Source of the DNA: Flavobacteriales bacterium | Lineage (GTDB): Bacteria; Bacteroidota; Bacteroidia; Flavobacteriales_F; PHOS-HE28 | Direction: 5' to 3' | Length of the DNA stretch: 64,000 nucleotides | NCBI GenBank assembly: GCA_016715995.1 | Contig: JADJXF010000011.1 | Coordinates: forward strand, 248,001 to 312,000 | In this document: positions 55,318 through 64,000 of the stretch, in pieces | How positions within the stretch are numbered: position 1 is the stretch's first letter | How the letters are laid out: each line of letters starts with the position of its first letter | Notes under the pieces: generated by a model | What the model was told of the DNA's origin: nothing | Databases searched by the model: none | The model's input: only the letters and a program-made list of their open reading frames with translations | Program-made: the position numbers and the translations under genes

Positions 55318-56958
55318 CTAACCGATGATCTTGCCGTCCCACGGCAATCCCTTCTTGAAGCGGCTCTGGTCATGCTCGCGCCAGGGCCAGAGGATATCGG
55401 GTTCGTGCAGGGGCCAGATCTTGCAGGGCGTTGCCTTGCTGCCGCTCGCACCGATGATGCCGTTCACGGCGCGGCGCGCGGCTTCGTTCGCACCTTCCAT
55501 GGTGGCGAGGTCGGTGTTGGTCTGCACGTAATCCGAAGCGAGGAAGAGATTGGGGATCTGGGTGGAGGCTTGAGGCCTCAATTTCCAGGTGTCGATCAGG
55601 TTCACCAACAGCGGCTCCAGGTTATCTTCTATGATGCCCGTATTGTTGTTCGCCGCAATGATGTCCGGATCGAGAAACCACCGGACGAGGTCGGCATCGC
55701 TGAGGATCTGCTGGCCATCCACGTTGAGGCTGGTCTTCAACTGCTCCCACACCTGGCGAGCCACTTCGGCGCGTGTGCACTGATTCGCCGGAACATGGTT
55801 CATGCCGTTGGTGGTCCAGTCGCTGATGTCCACCGAAAGGATGCCGTTCACTTTACCGTCGCCATAGTCGGCGAGCTTCACGCCGGTCCAAAACTGCGCC
55901 TGCGACACGGATGTGAGCGCCCACTCCGAATCGATGTAGATCGTGTGACCGTGATCGATGGGCTCATCCTGTTTGAGATAGAACTGGATGCCGTTCATCC
56001 ATTCCACGTTCTTTGCCAGTACGGGCAAGGAGACCAGTGCGGGATCGCCTCGCAGGATCTGCGCATTGATCAGCGGCGCGATGCGCTCAATGGGCATGGC
56101 GCAGAGGTAGTAGTCGCCCGTGATCGTCGAGGTCACGCCGTTCTGCTCGATCGCCACTCCGGTGATCCTCGTTCCGTCGCAATTGATGCCATTCACCTGC
56201 GCGTTCATGATGTATTCCACACCGCGCGACTGCAGGTAATTGAGCCAGGGCAGGATCCACACATCATCCGTGGGGCCGTTCAGCAGGCGGTCCGAACTGA
56301 TGCCCGGCTCGGCGATGTCGAGGAACATCTGGAGAGTGATATCACCCATGGTGCGTGCGCTGGCCTTGTCAGCCTTGGCCGCCACAAGGGAGCGCGAGAT
56401 ACCGTGCCCGAAGAACTTCTGGTAAGCGGCGCTACGGTTGTCGGCGTCGATGAACTTCCACCAATTGATCAGCTCGTACTCGGCGATCCGTCGTTCCTGG
56501 CAGCTGGTGAGGATCTGCCAGAGCTTGCCACCGAAGAACTCGCAATCGTCGAGCGTCAAGCCCGTGTGAGAGCTCATAAAGCCCTTCAGGATCACCTTCA
56601 AGTCGTCGAACGTGCGCGGAAAGCGTGACACCGCGAGCACCGGTGGCAATCCGTATTGCGCCATCTCAATGCGCGTGGTCTCCACCAGATTGTCCACGCA
56701 CCACCCCGAGCCATACGGTATGCGTGACATAGTATCGGGCAGGTGTTTGTAGAACCGCGGGAAGAAACGGAAGCCATGCTCACCGGGCAGGTCCTTGCGG
56801 CCATCGGTGCCGCTGCTAGGAATGGGGATGCTGCGCGCCTTGCCGCCCGGTACCGGCTTGTGCTCATACACGGTGACGTGGAAGCCGCGCTCGATCAGCT
56901 CGTGCGCGGCGCTCATGCCGGCAACGCCGCCGCCCAGGATGATGACATGCTTGGACAT
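55318..56958 (-). CDS. FAD-dependent oxidoreductase, phytoene-desaturase/HpnE-like (546 aa)
   Basis: It starts MSKHVIILGGGVAGMSAAHE with the dinucleotide Glu in VTVYEHKPVPGGKARS. GEHGFRFFPRFYKHLPDTM is the substrate-side motif seen in phytoene desaturases and hydroxysqualene dehydroxylases. The C-terminal FAD motif is NLFLASDYVQTNTDLATMEG then ANEAARRAV. Length is normal. No other carotenoid or hopanoid gene is nearby, so the substrate cannot be named. It sits 33 bp after the cyclase-ATPase gene and 31 bp before the larger flavoprotein, so the three genes form an operon. Confidence 0.82.
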   Translation of the reverse strand: MSKHVIILGGGVAGMSAAHELIERGFHVTVYEHKPVPGGKARSIPIPSSGTDGRKDLPGEHGFRFFPRFYKHLPDTMSRIPYGSGWCVDNLVETTRIEMAQYGLPPVLAVSRFPRTFDDLKVILKGFMSSHTGLTLDDCEFFGGKLWQILTSCQERRIAEYELINWWKFIDADNRSAAYQKFFGHGISRSLVAAKADKASARTMGDITLQMFLDIAEPGISSDRLLNGPTDDVWILPWLNYLQSRGVEYIMNAQVNGINCDGTRITGVAIEQNGVTSTITGDYYLCAMPIERIAPLINAQILRGDPALVSLPVLAKNVEWMNGIQFYLKQDEPIDHGHTIYIDSEWALTSVSQAQFWTGVKLADYGDGKVNGILSVDISDWTTNGMNHVPANQCTRAEVARQVWEQLKTSLNVDGQQILSDADLVRWFLDPDIIAANNNTGIIEDNLEPLLVNLIDTWKLRPQASTQIPNLFLASDYVQTNTDLATMEGANEAARRAVNGIIGASGSKATPCKIWPLHEPDILWPWREHDQSRFKKGLPWDGKIIG

Positions 56959-56991
56959 GGGGTGGGGTCTTGTTTATCGTGCTGAGGCCAA

Positions 56992-59900
56992 CTACACGCG
57001 AACGAATTCCTTCAACACTTCGCCTGCTTCCGTCACATCGCGGCCATCGCGCGCCTCGGTGAACCACTCATGCACCTTGGCCAGCGTGTCCAGGTGGATC
57101 GGTGTTACACCGAGCCGCTTGCTCAGGCGTGTATGCCCAGTTGCCGCACGGATGAGCCACAGGTTGTGTTCCAGTTCCAAGGCGACCTCGATCGCCCTCA
57201 CCATGTTGGCCAATGCTTCCTCTTTCCTGTCAAGCACCACGAGCGCTTCGCCACGAACACGATGGAGCTCCGCTTCGTAGAGCCGTTCGCCGGTCTTTGC
57301 GATGATCTCAAGCCCTTCATCAAGGAACTTGAGCGCCTCAGAGGGGTTGCCGTCGAGCAAGTGGATCTCCGCGATGTGCAGATAGAAGCTCGGCACGGCC
57401 AGTTCAGCGCCCATCATGCGCCACATGGCGGCTGAACGTGTTGCCATCTCCAGGCCCTCCGCCACTTCGCCGCGGTGCGCCATGGCCCAGCCGAGGTTCA
57501 CGCTCGCAGCGGCCACCCACCAGGGGAAGCCATGCTCCAGCGCGCTATCGAGGAATTCCTTGGAATACTCCTCAGTTCGCGCATAGTCGCGCAACGGTGG
57601 GACCATTTGCGACTTGCACGCGTGCAGGTAGTCGGTGGTCCATGGGTGCTCGAGCTCCTTCGCGCGCTTCTCGGCGATGACCACCTCCTTCATCGCCGTC
57701 TCTGGCCAGCCACGGACCGCGCGCAGCCAGAAACTGTGGCCGTATCCGGCCACATACGGATCCTCGCCATAGATCCATCCATGCTTCGCATGTGCGACAG
57801 GGTCGTATGCCGCGATCAGCCGCTCCAGCGCTGGAAGTGCGGCCCCATCCCCCATCCAAGCCAGGGCCGCGCCCACGGTGTAGAGCGCTTCGATCAAGAG
57901 CTCCGTATCTCCGCTGGCCTCGGCGGTGGCCTGCAATTGCCGCGCGAGCTCCAAGCCGACATGATATTCTCCGCGTACCAAGCGGAATTTCACAAGGCCG
58001 TGCAGCACGGGGAAGATCTGCGGCGGATCGCCCATCACCCTGCAGAGGTCGCGCGCACGGGTGAAGGCCTTCTCCACGTCCGGATGGCCGTAGCCCCATC
58101 GCTGCATATTGGCCAGGCCGAGGAAGGTCTGCGCCATCAGCTCACCGCCGAGTTTCTCCGCGCCATCGGGCAGCAAGGCGCTTTGTTCCACGGCTTTGGT
58201 GAGGTGGTTGATCGCCTCGGGCATCGCCGCACGGCCGATCGCCAACTGCCCGGCTTTCTGCCAGGCAGCCATCGCCTGTAAAGGCATCTCGGCCTCCGTG
58301 TAGTGGTGCGCGATCAATTCGGGGTGCGCATCCACGAGCGTGGCCTGACCGGCCTCGAATGAGCCTGCGATGGCCTTATGGAACTCTCGGCGCGAGCTCT
58401 TCAGAAGCGAGTTGTATGCGGTATCCTGGATCAAGGCGTGCTTGAAGGTGTAGTGCGTGTCGGCCACTTCCTCGTGCTTGAAGACCAGTCCGGCATCCAC
58501 CATGCGAGCAAGGTGCTTGGTGAGATCCTCGCGGTGCGGGCCGGGGATCGCCTCCATCATACCGTAGGTGAATTCACGGCCGATGGTGGCGGCGAGCTGC
58601 GCCACGGGCTTGGCTTCCTTAAGGCGGTCAAGCCTCGCGGCGAGCGAATCCTGCAAGGTGGCGGGGATCGGCAGTTTCTCCAGCGGCGCCACCAGCTCGT
58701 AGCGATCGCCGGTCGCGCGTAGCATGTCGTTCTCGATCATCATGCGGGTGAGCTCTTCGAGGAAGAGCGGCACGCCATCGGTGCGGTCCACGATGTACTT
58801 CACCACCTCGTCCGGCAGCTTCTTCCCCTTCGCCGCTTTGCGGATGATGCCCTCGGCATCCGTGCGCGGCAGGCCGGTGAGTTCGATGCGCGCGACATTC
58901 CCTTCCACTTTCCAGGGTGGAACGAACGAGGGGCGATGGCTGAGGAGCAGGAGGATGCGATGCCTGGCGATGCTCGTGATCACGCGATCGAGCAATTCGA
59001 GCGTGGAGGGATCAGCCCAATGCACGTCCTCCATCACGAAGAGAACCGGCTGCTGTTCAGCGCGCCTGATCAGGATGGAGACGCGCAGTTCGATGGTGCG
59101 CTCTTTCTGCTTCACCGGCGTGAGCTTCACGGGCACGTGCCCCGCGCTGAGCGGGATGGAGAGCAGCCCGGCAAGCAATGGCACCATGGTGGCGGTGTCC
59201 ATGCCGTATTGCGCCAACCAGCCTTCGAGCTTCTGCATGCGCGCTTCGGGCCCATCGTCCTTGTGGAATTGCAGCACCACGCGCTCCAGGAAGTCGATCA
59301 CGGGATAGAACGACGAGTTGATGTGGTATTGGGAGCAGCGCAGCTCGGTGAGCCATGCGCCGGCCTGTGCGGCCGCGAGCTCCTTCATGGCCAGCAGGAT
59401 GCGCGACTTGCCCACGCCTGCTTCGCCGCCCACCACGGCCACCTGACCGGCGCCTTGGTCGGCCTTCTTCCATTGCTGCGTCAACTGCTCGATCTCCGCT
59501 GCGCGTCCGGTAAAGGGTGTGAGGTCGCCGATCACTTCGAGGCGCGTAGCAGCGGCGCGCTCCAGCAGCGCTTGATGGAGCCGCACGGGCTGCGCAATGC
59601 CCTTCAGCTCATGCTCGCCCAGGTCCTTGCAATCGAAGTAACGTTCCACCAGCTTGAAGGTGTCGCTGCTGATGGCCACGGTGTTGAGCGCGGCGGCTCC
59701 TTGGATGCGTGCGGCCAGGTTCGGCGTCTTGCCCACGATGCTGTCGGCCTCCAAGCCTTCGCCGCCCATGTCGCCCACCACCACCAGGCCTGTGTGCACG
59801 CCCACACGCACATCGGTGCGCACGCCGAAGCGCTTCTCGTACTTGGCGCTGTGGTTCCGCATGGCTTCCACGATGGCGATGCCCGCGCTCACGCCGCGCC

Positions 59901-60222
59901 GCGCGTCATCCTCGTGCGACTCGGGGTAGCCGAAGTAGGCCAGCACCCCGTCACCCAGGAATTTGGCCACATAGCCATCGTAGCGCTTCATCACCGAGTT
60001 GCAAAGGCTTTGGTAATCGCGCAGCACTTCGCGCAGGTCCTCGGGGTCGAGGCGCTCGCTCAATGGGGTCGATCCCGCCAGGTCGCTGAAGAGCACGGTG
60101 AGCTGTTTGCGCTCGGCGGGCTGGGCATGTGCTGCGGTGATACCGGCTGCCGTCTTGGCGCCGCAATTGGGGCAGAACTTGGCTTCAGCCGGCAAAGCAC
60201 TACCGCACTGGTTACAGTTCAT
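56992..60222 (-). CDS. Zinc-ribbon, class III nucleotidyl cyclase, AAA ATPase and TPR protein
   Basis: A 1076-residue signalling protein. Residues 1-21 are a zinc ribbon (CNQC at 3-6, CPNC at 17-20). About 38-215 is a class III cyclase: metal Asp47 in LFSDLAGST, Asp91 in KFLGDGVLAYFG, and transition-state Asn168/Arg172 in GKTPNLAARIQ. The position before TPNLAAR is Lys, where relatives usually have Glu or Asp. About 232-530 is an AAA ATPase with Walker A GGEAGVGKS (265-273) and Walker B LFVMEDVHWADPST. The remainder is TPR-like. Such proteins make cAMP or act as ATPase switches. It heads an operon with two flavoproteins. Confidence 0.88.
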   Translation of the reverse strand: MNCNQCGSALPAEAKFCPNCGAKTAAGITAAHAQPAERKQLTVLFSDLAGSTPLSERLDPEDLREVLRDYQSLCNSVMKRYDGYVAKFLGDGVLAYFGYPESHEDDARRGVSAGIAIVEAMRNHSAKYEKRFGVRTDVRVGVHTGLVVVGDMGGEGLEADSIVGKTPNLAARIQGAAALNTVAISSDTFKLVERYFDCKDLGEHELKGIAQPVRLHQALLERAAATRLEVIGDLTPFTGRAAEIEQLTQQWKKADQGAGQVAVVGGEAGVGKSRILLAMKELAAAQAGAWLTELRCSQYHINSSFYPVIDFLERVVLQFHKDDGPEARMQKLEGWLAQYGMDTATMVPLLAGLLSIPLSAGHVPVKLTPVKQKERTIELRVSILIRRAEQQPVLFVMEDVHWADPSTLELLDRVITSIARHRILLLLSHRPSFVPPWKVEGNVARIELTGLPRTDAEGIIRKAAKGKKLPDEVVKYIVDRTDGVPLFLEELTRMMIENDMLRATGDRYELVAPLEKLPIPATLQDSLAARLDRLKEAKPVAQLAATIGREFTYGMMEAIPGPHREDLTKHLARMVDAGLVFKHEEVADTHYTFKHALIQDTAYNSLLKSSRREFHKAIAGSFEAGQATLVDAHPELIAHHYTEAEMPLQAMAAWQKAGQLAIGRAAMPEAINHLTKAVEQSALLPDGAEKLGGELMAQTFLGLANMQRWGYGHPDVEKAFTRARDLCRVMGDPPQIFPVLHGLVKFRLVRGEYHVGLELARQLQATAEASGDTELLIEALYTVGAALAWMGDGAALPALERLIAAYDPVAHAKHGWIYGEDPYVAGYGHSFWLRAVRGWPETAMKEVVIAEKRAKELEHPWTTDYLHACKSQMVPPLRDYARTEEYSKEFLDSALEHGFPWWVAAASVNLGWAMAHRGEVAEGLEMATRSAAMWRMMGAELAVPSFYLHIAEIHLLDGNPSEALKFLDEGLEIIAKTGERLYEAELHRVRGEALVVLDRKEEALANMVRAIEVALELEHNLWLIRAATGHTRLSKRLGVTPIHLDTLAKVHEWFTEARDGRDVTEAGEVLKEFVRV

Positions 60223-60563
60223 GATCTCAGGTCTGGTTAGGTTGCCTAAGATAGACGTGGATGGGATATCCTCTTGGATACTTACGGATCAACACGCGGT
60301 TGGTGTTCTTCATCACCGGGTGGGTCGCACCTGAGCGTTGTGATGCGGCCTGCGGCCGACCAAGGAACGCGACCGACATCTTGGAAAGAGACCATTACTT
60401 GCGCCTTGAAGACGTTGGGCGCCAGCGCGGACCGCGTGCGATCCCTAACAGCATGGTGGGTACAAGAAGGGTGGCAGCTACAAGGTGAGCCGCGTGATCA
60501 GTTACGATCATTGAGCATCCGGCGTGTCTCGTCTCATGCTTTGCTTTGCCAGTGACCGGCACG
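60223..60563. other. 341-bp divergent intergenic region
   Basis: It separates the cyclase gene (minus) from the GNAT gene (plus). The right half holds a degenerate dispersed sequence (60453-60514). No promoter matching TAnnTTTG exactly was found; TATCTTAG (about 60248-60255, minus) is the nearest for the cyclase operon. No gene is supported. Confidence 0.45.
60453..60514 (+). repeat. Degenerate dispersed sequence, copy A
   Basis: Contains ATGGTGGGTACAAGAAGGGT, then GGCAGCTACAAGGTGAGC and GTGATCAGTTACGATCATTGA. One frame encodes GGSYKVSRVISYDH and a stop. It aligns with copies at 48254-48314 and 52555-52613. Confidence 0.6.
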
Positions 60564-61052
60564 ATGCACATACCTATTTCACCGCCCCGCAGTAATCACG
60601 AATGGGACCAGTGCATCCAACTGTTGAAGCGCGTGTACGTCGGTGACGGTTACTCGAACGCCGAGCGCGCCGAGGTCTTCATGCAGCGCGGGTCGTTCGA
60701 AGCAGGCGGAGAGATGTTACTGGCACGTGATGCCGAAGGTGTGGTGGTCGGTGCGGTGCTGCATCTTCATCCCAGCGGCCCTCTCGCGCAGGTGGCAAGA
60801 GATGGCGAGGCGGAATTCCGTGTGCTGGCCGTTGCGCCGGAGGCACGCGGCCACGGGATCGGCGAGGCCTTGGTGACAGCGTGCGTGCAACGGGCGCAAG
60901 CAACCGGGGCGAAAGCGGTGGCATTGTGGTCGCAGCCCACCATGCCCGCGGCGCATCGCTTGTATGAACGCCTGGGTTTCGTGCGCGTGCCGGACCGTGA
61001 CGAGGATGATCCGCGTGGCTTCAGGAGATTGGTGTTCCGGAAGGCACTTTGA
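60564..61052 (+). CDS. GNAT family N-acetyltransferase
   Basis: A 162-residue GNAT acetyltransferase. The acetyl-CoA motif A is EFRVLAVAPEARGHGIGEAL (R/QxxGxG/A), followed by VTACVQRAQATGAKAVALWS and motif B HRLYERLGFVRVPDRDEDD. The acceptor is unknown. The ATG at 60564 is preferred over 60546, though both are possible. It converges on the DUF1801 gene, 10 bp apart. Confidence 0.9.
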   Translation: MHIPISPPRSNHEWDQCIQLLKRVYVGDGYSNAERAEVFMQRGSFEAGGEMLLARDAEGVVVGAVLHLHPSGPLAQVARDGEAEFRVLAVAPEARGHGIGEALVTACVQRAQATGAKAVALWSQPTMPAAHRLYERLGFVRVPDRDEDDPRGFRRLVFRKAL

Positions 61053-61061
61053 CCATGTAGA

Positions 61062-61508
61062 TCACCGCAGGCCTGTTGCCCGCTCTTCATCGATCCTCAC
61101 GGCCTCAGCTAGAAGTTGCCGCAGCATCCGCTCATCCGTGGGTGTGACTTTCTGCAGATCGCGCCAGTACACCTGTTTGCGCTGTCCTCGCTCCAGGTAG
61201 CCGGAAGGATCGACAAGGAGGTTGGCATGTGAGAACCCGAAGCGCACACCCTCGTAGGTCTTTTCGCCTCCCCAGAGCACCGATGCCGGCCATATGAAGC
61301 ACACATCCCGGCGCAGCTTGTAAGCGAGGATGTTATAGGAGAGCCGCTCCTTCAGTTCCGGCGCTTCGCTGATGATGAACTCGCGCAGGCGTTCCATCAA
61401 GGCGCGCTCATCCGGTGGAAGGAAGTCGAATAGGTCCTGCACGGTGGCGGATCGGATCCCGCCGGAGAGGATCGCGGAAGGCTTGGTGCTCTCGCGCCGT
61501 TTTGCCAT
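61062..61508 (-). CDS. DUF1801 domain protein
   Basis: A 148-residue protein with the DUF1801 pattern: DLFDFLPPDERALMERLREF, then ISEAPELKERLSYNILAYKL, GVRFGFSHANLLVDPSGYLE and TDERMLRQLLAEAV. The fold is frataxin/YdhG-like; function unknown. The ATG at 61508 excludes a 37-residue upstream extension with no similarity that overlaps the divergent MDR gene's leader. Confidence 0.85.
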   Translation of the reverse strand: MAKRRESTKPSAILSGGIRSATVQDLFDFLPPDERALMERLREFIISEAPELKERLSYNILAYKLRRDVCFIWPASVLWGGEKTYEGVRFGFSHANLLVDPSGYLERGQRKQVYWRDLQKVTPTDERMLRQLLAEAVRIDEERATGLR

Positions 61509-61608
61509 TCCACAAAACTGCGATGATCGGATCACCCGCCCCTCACCTCCTGCAACCGCTCGACGGAATGGGTCGATGCCGCACGTCTTGAGTTCATTTG
61601 TTCGCCGT

Positions 61609-62571
61609 ATGAAGGCCATCGTATGCTCTCGCTTCGGCGCACCTGAGGATCTGCAATTGCGCGACGTCCCGGCACCTGTGCCAAAGGACGATCAAGTGCT
61701 GGTTCGCGTGCACGCCACAACAGTGAACGACTACGATTGGAGCATGGTCACGGGCAGGCCACGCATTTACCGCCTCTTCTTCGGGTTCTTCCGTCCGCGC
61801 CGACCCATACCGGGAATGGAACTCGCGGGCAAAGTGGAGGCGCTTGGTCCAAAGGCCACGCGCTGGCGTGTTGGCGATGCGGTGTATGGCGATACATCGA
61901 ACGGTGGCTTGGGCACCTTCGCGGAATTGGTGGCAGTGCCGGAGAGTGAATTGCGGCGCATTCCGCCGGGCTTGACTTTCGTCGAAGCTGCGGCTGTGCC
62001 GCATGCGTTGGAATTGGCCTACCAATCCGCTGTGGAGATCGGTAAGCTTAAGGATGGTGAGCGTGTGCTGATCAACGGCGGCGGCGGTGGAGTGGGAACC
62101 TTCGCACTACAATTGGCCAAGAGGCAGGGTTGCGTTGTTTGGGGCGTCGACACAGGCGAGAAACTCAAAGCGATGAATGCGATGGGCTTTGATCACGTGA
62201 TCGACTACAAGAAACACGACTTCACTCAACTTGGTGAGCGCTTCGATATGGTGGTGGATACGAGGACCAAACGCTCGGCAGGAGAACTAGCGCGAGCGTT
62301 GAAACCGAACGGCCGTTACGTAACGGTGGGGGGCGATCCTAGCCGATTGATCGCGCTGCTCTTCGCGCGATGGTTCGGTCGCCGCAACATGCATATCCTC
62401 GCCCTGAAGTCGAATAAGAACCTGGATGAACTGGCACCGTTGCTGAGCAGCGGCGTGCTGAAGCCGGTGATCGATGGGCCTTACGCGCTGGAGGATGCTC
62501 CGCGCTTGATCTGCTACTTCGGCGAGGGCAAGCACACGGGCAAGGTGGTGATGGAGGTCACAGGAGCGTAG
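61609..62571 (+). CDS. MDR superfamily NAD(P)-dependent alcohol dehydrogenase/quinone reductase
   Basis: A 320-residue medium-chain reductase. The GroES-like N-terminal domain has LVRVHATTVNDYDWSMVTG, PGMELAGKVEALG, and the later Rossmann motif GGGGGVGTFALQLAK. No structural zinc Cys cluster is present, which fits the quinone-reductase/NAD(P)-dependent subgroup. Expected activity is reduction of quinones or enones with NADPH; the substrate is unknown. The ATG at 61609 (MKAIVCSRFG) is the family start; an in-frame ATG at 61372 runs through the divergent DUF1801 gene. Confidence 0.9.
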   Translation: MKAIVCSRFGAPEDLQLRDVPAPVPKDDQVLVRVHATTVNDYDWSMVTGRPRIYRLFFGFFRPRRPIPGMELAGKVEALGPKATRWRVGDAVYGDTSNGGLGTFAELVAVPESELRRIPPGLTFVEAAAVPHALELAYQSAVEIGKLKDGERVLINGGGGGVGTFALQLAKRQGCVVWGVDTGEKLKAMNAMGFDHVIDYKKHDFTQLGERFDMVVDTRTKRSAGELARALKPNGRYVTVGGDPSRLIALLFARWFGRRNMHILALKSNKNLDELAPLLSSGVLKPVIDGPYALEDAPRLICYFGEGKHTGKVVMEVTGA

Positions 62572-62596
62572 GCCACAACCTTCGCGTTCACGCTGG

Positions 62597-63409
62597 TCAC
62601 CGGATCCTCCCGCCCACCAGCTTCTTGGTCACCAGCGGCGGCCGTTTGTCGCGCAGGAAGACATACCGCTCAGTTGTGCTCTCCTCTGCTGAGAATCGGT
62701 AGCCATCACCATCGTATGCGTTGATCCGATCGGCTTCGAGCAAGCGGTGCTGGATGATGTAGCGGGCCATCGCTCCACGCTGGTTCTTCACATACGTCTG
62801 CAACGGCTTGTACGCACCGCCGACCTTGTCCTTGAATTCCGGCGTGATGATGCGGGCGTTCAGCCTCTGCGATCTAACAGCTTTGAAGTATTCACTGCTC
62901 GCGCAGTTGATCACCACATCGGACTTTGTGGCCTTGAGGTCGGCGTTCAAAGCCTCGGTGATGCGATCGTCCCAGTACGCATACAGGTCCTTCGCCTTGC
63001 CCACGCTAAAGGGTGTCCCCATCATCAGGCGGTAGTCCTGCATGAGGTCCAAGGGGCGCAGTACACCATACAGCCCGCTGAGGATGCGCAGGTGGCGCTG
63101 GGCGAATTGAAGATCTTCGCTGCTGAGGGTTCGTGCTTCGAGTCCACGATACACTTCACCGTTGAAGGTGAACACCGCTGGACGAGCGTTCTTCGGCGTG
63201 AACGGCGTGGACCATTGCTCGTAGCGCTTGCGATTCAATTCGCCGAGTGAATCGCTGAGATCCATGAGCGCTGAGAGCTTCTTCGCGCTGAGGGTCCTGA
63301 GTTTGCTCACCAACGGAACGGCATGATCCAGCAACGCGGGCTGCGTGGTCTTCGAGATTACGGGGGTCTCTTGCGCAAGGTCCTTGGCGGGGGAGAGCAA
63401 TACGAGCAT
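62597..63409 (-). CDS. yaaA: Peroxide stress protein YaaA
   Basis: A 270-residue YaaA (DUF328). It begins MLVLLSPAKDLAQETP and has the family blocks SDSLGELNRKRYEQW, FTFNGEVYRGLEA, RILSGLYGVLRPLDLMQDYR and NCASSEYFKAV. In E. coli YaaA lowers free iron during hydrogen peroxide stress and binds DNA. Three codons upstream another ATG (63418) could serve as start. It is convergent with the MDR gene by 25 bp. Confidence 0.92.
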   Translation of the reverse strand: MLVLLSPAKDLAQETPVISKTTQPALLDHAVPLVSKLRTLSAKKLSALMDLSDSLGELNRKRYEQWSTPFTPKNARPAVFTFNGEVYRGLEARTLSSEDLQFAQRHLRILSGLYGVLRPLDLMQDYRLMMGTPFSVGKAKDLYAYWDDRITEALNADLKATKSDVVINCASSEYFKAVRSQRLNARIITPEFKDKVGGAYKPLQTYVKNQRGAMARYIIQHRLLEADRINAYDGDGYRFSAEESTTERYVFLRDKRPPLVTKKLVGGRIR

Positions 63410-63580
63410 GTGGAACATCCCGCATCGGCGGGGCGGCCAAGTTAGAGTCGAGAGCTGCTGGACGGACCGCTTGCTGCGCTGGTACCGGCATGCGCACGCG
63501 TGATCATGGATCGCAGACACACCACGAACCGTAGGTCACACTGTACTACCGGGTGCTCTGGCGGCGATGATCTTTGGGGT

Positions 63581-64000
63581 ATGCTCATCCGATCACTGCT
63601 CTTCACGCTCGCTCTTATCGGCTTTGCGCAGGCCGGTTCAGCCCAGACCGACATGCGCTTCTTCGTCGGCACCTGGGATTTCAGGATCTGGGTGCCCGGC
63701 AACACCACGGAGCAGGCGGACCTCACTGGAACCTGGTACCTGGAGAGCGGGCTGGACAGCGCACTGGCGTTGGCGGGGCGCGTGGTGCTCAATGATGGCC
63801 CCAATGCGGTTGGTGGCGATTTCACCCGTGAGTTGATCGCCTTCGATGTGCACACCAAGTCATTCACGCGCACGAACGTAACGAACACCGGCGGCTACTA
63901 CTTCTTCACCTCCACCGGCTGGGAGGGTGACCGGATCACTTGGACCGGCAGCCAGCACAGCGCCACTGGCACCATCGAGCTACGCGAGGAGATCGAGCGC
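63581..64000 (+). CDS. Exported protein, DUF1579-like, truncated by window end
   Basis: 140 residues are visible before the window ends. Signal peptide SLLFTLALIGFAQAGSAQ. The mature part, MRFFVGTWDFRIWVPGN, then a GTWYLESGLDSALALAGR segment and RELIAFDVHTKSFTRTNVTN, resembles DUF1579-type lipocalin-like proteins with an opening FxGxW motif. The frame is open to the edge. No function is assigned. Confidence 0.65.
   Translation, partial: MLIRSLLFTLALIGFAQAGSAQTDMRFFVGTWDFRIWVPGNTTEQADLTGTWYLESGLDSALALAGRVVLNDGPNAVGGDFTRELIAFDVHTKSFTRTNVTNTGGYYFFTSTGWEGDRITWTGSQHSATGTIELREEIER

Noticed and set aside
58936..60240. 434-codon plus-strand open frame
   Set aside because: Antisense to the zinc-ribbon, cyclase and ATPase-coding part of the 1076-residue protein; no domain recognised.

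Overview
The window reads as a chromosomal segment of a GC-rich Bacteroidota, probably in or near Flavobacteriales. Evidence: type IX secretion (T9SS) genes (porD, a PorE-like OmpA protein), several secreted proteins with C-terminal T9SS sorting domains, the block recN-porD-coaBC-omega-bamD, and promoters of the form TTG-N18-20-TAnnTTTG. There is no phage, insertion sequence, rRNA or CRISPR array. The only RNA gene seen is one tRNA-Ala(CGC).

Layout. 1-3.7 kb (minus): recN (cut by the window edge), porD, coaBC, RNA polymerase omega/Rpb6 and bamD, tightly packed. 3.8-9.2 kb: an alpha-oxoamine synthase (sphingolipid or sulfonolipid type), a LOG protein, and three secreted hydrolases/nucleases. 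9.3-13.3 kb: an outer-membrane barrel, two overlapping rhodaneses, tRNA-Ala, a TPR lipoprotein and recA. 13.8-22.9 kb: one giant secreted adhesin carrying 20 near-identical 222-bp repeats. 22.9-28.8 kb: rarA, a lipoprotein/outer-membrane protein pair, a Gdx/SugE-type SMR transporter and proC. 28.8-37 kb (minus): a PorE-like protein overlapped by queE, a possible CarD-like protein, a GreA-like factor, an M14 carboxypeptidase and two secreted repeat proteins. 37-44 kb: acs with a HAD phosphatase, folD and exported proteins. 44-48 kb: a PIN/RHH toxin-antitoxin pair with a clear promoter-operator, then small exported paralogues interleaved with decayed copies of the 3' end of ffh, then ffh. 48-53 kb: CPBP protease, serine hydrolase, UspA, GyrI-like and MmcQ proteins. 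53.2-60.2 kb (minus): an unusual three-gene operon of a class III cyclase-ATPase-TPR protein and two phytoene-desaturase-like flavoproteins. 60.5-64 kb: GNAT, DUF1801, MDR dehydrogenase, yaaA and a truncated exported gene.

At least five genes appear frameshifted. Eleven of the 14 indels in the adhesin repeat array fall on GATC tetranucleotides, as do two of the six frame changes elsewhere; three others are beside CCAGG-like sequence. This points to base-modification-linked sequencing error more than to real pseudogenes, but raw reads are needed to decide.

The best candidates for new biology are the cyclase-flavoprotein operon (53169-60222), the ffh-tail/small-exported-protein array (44870-46819), and a degenerate dispersed sequence present at three loci (48.25, 52.56 and 60.45 kb).
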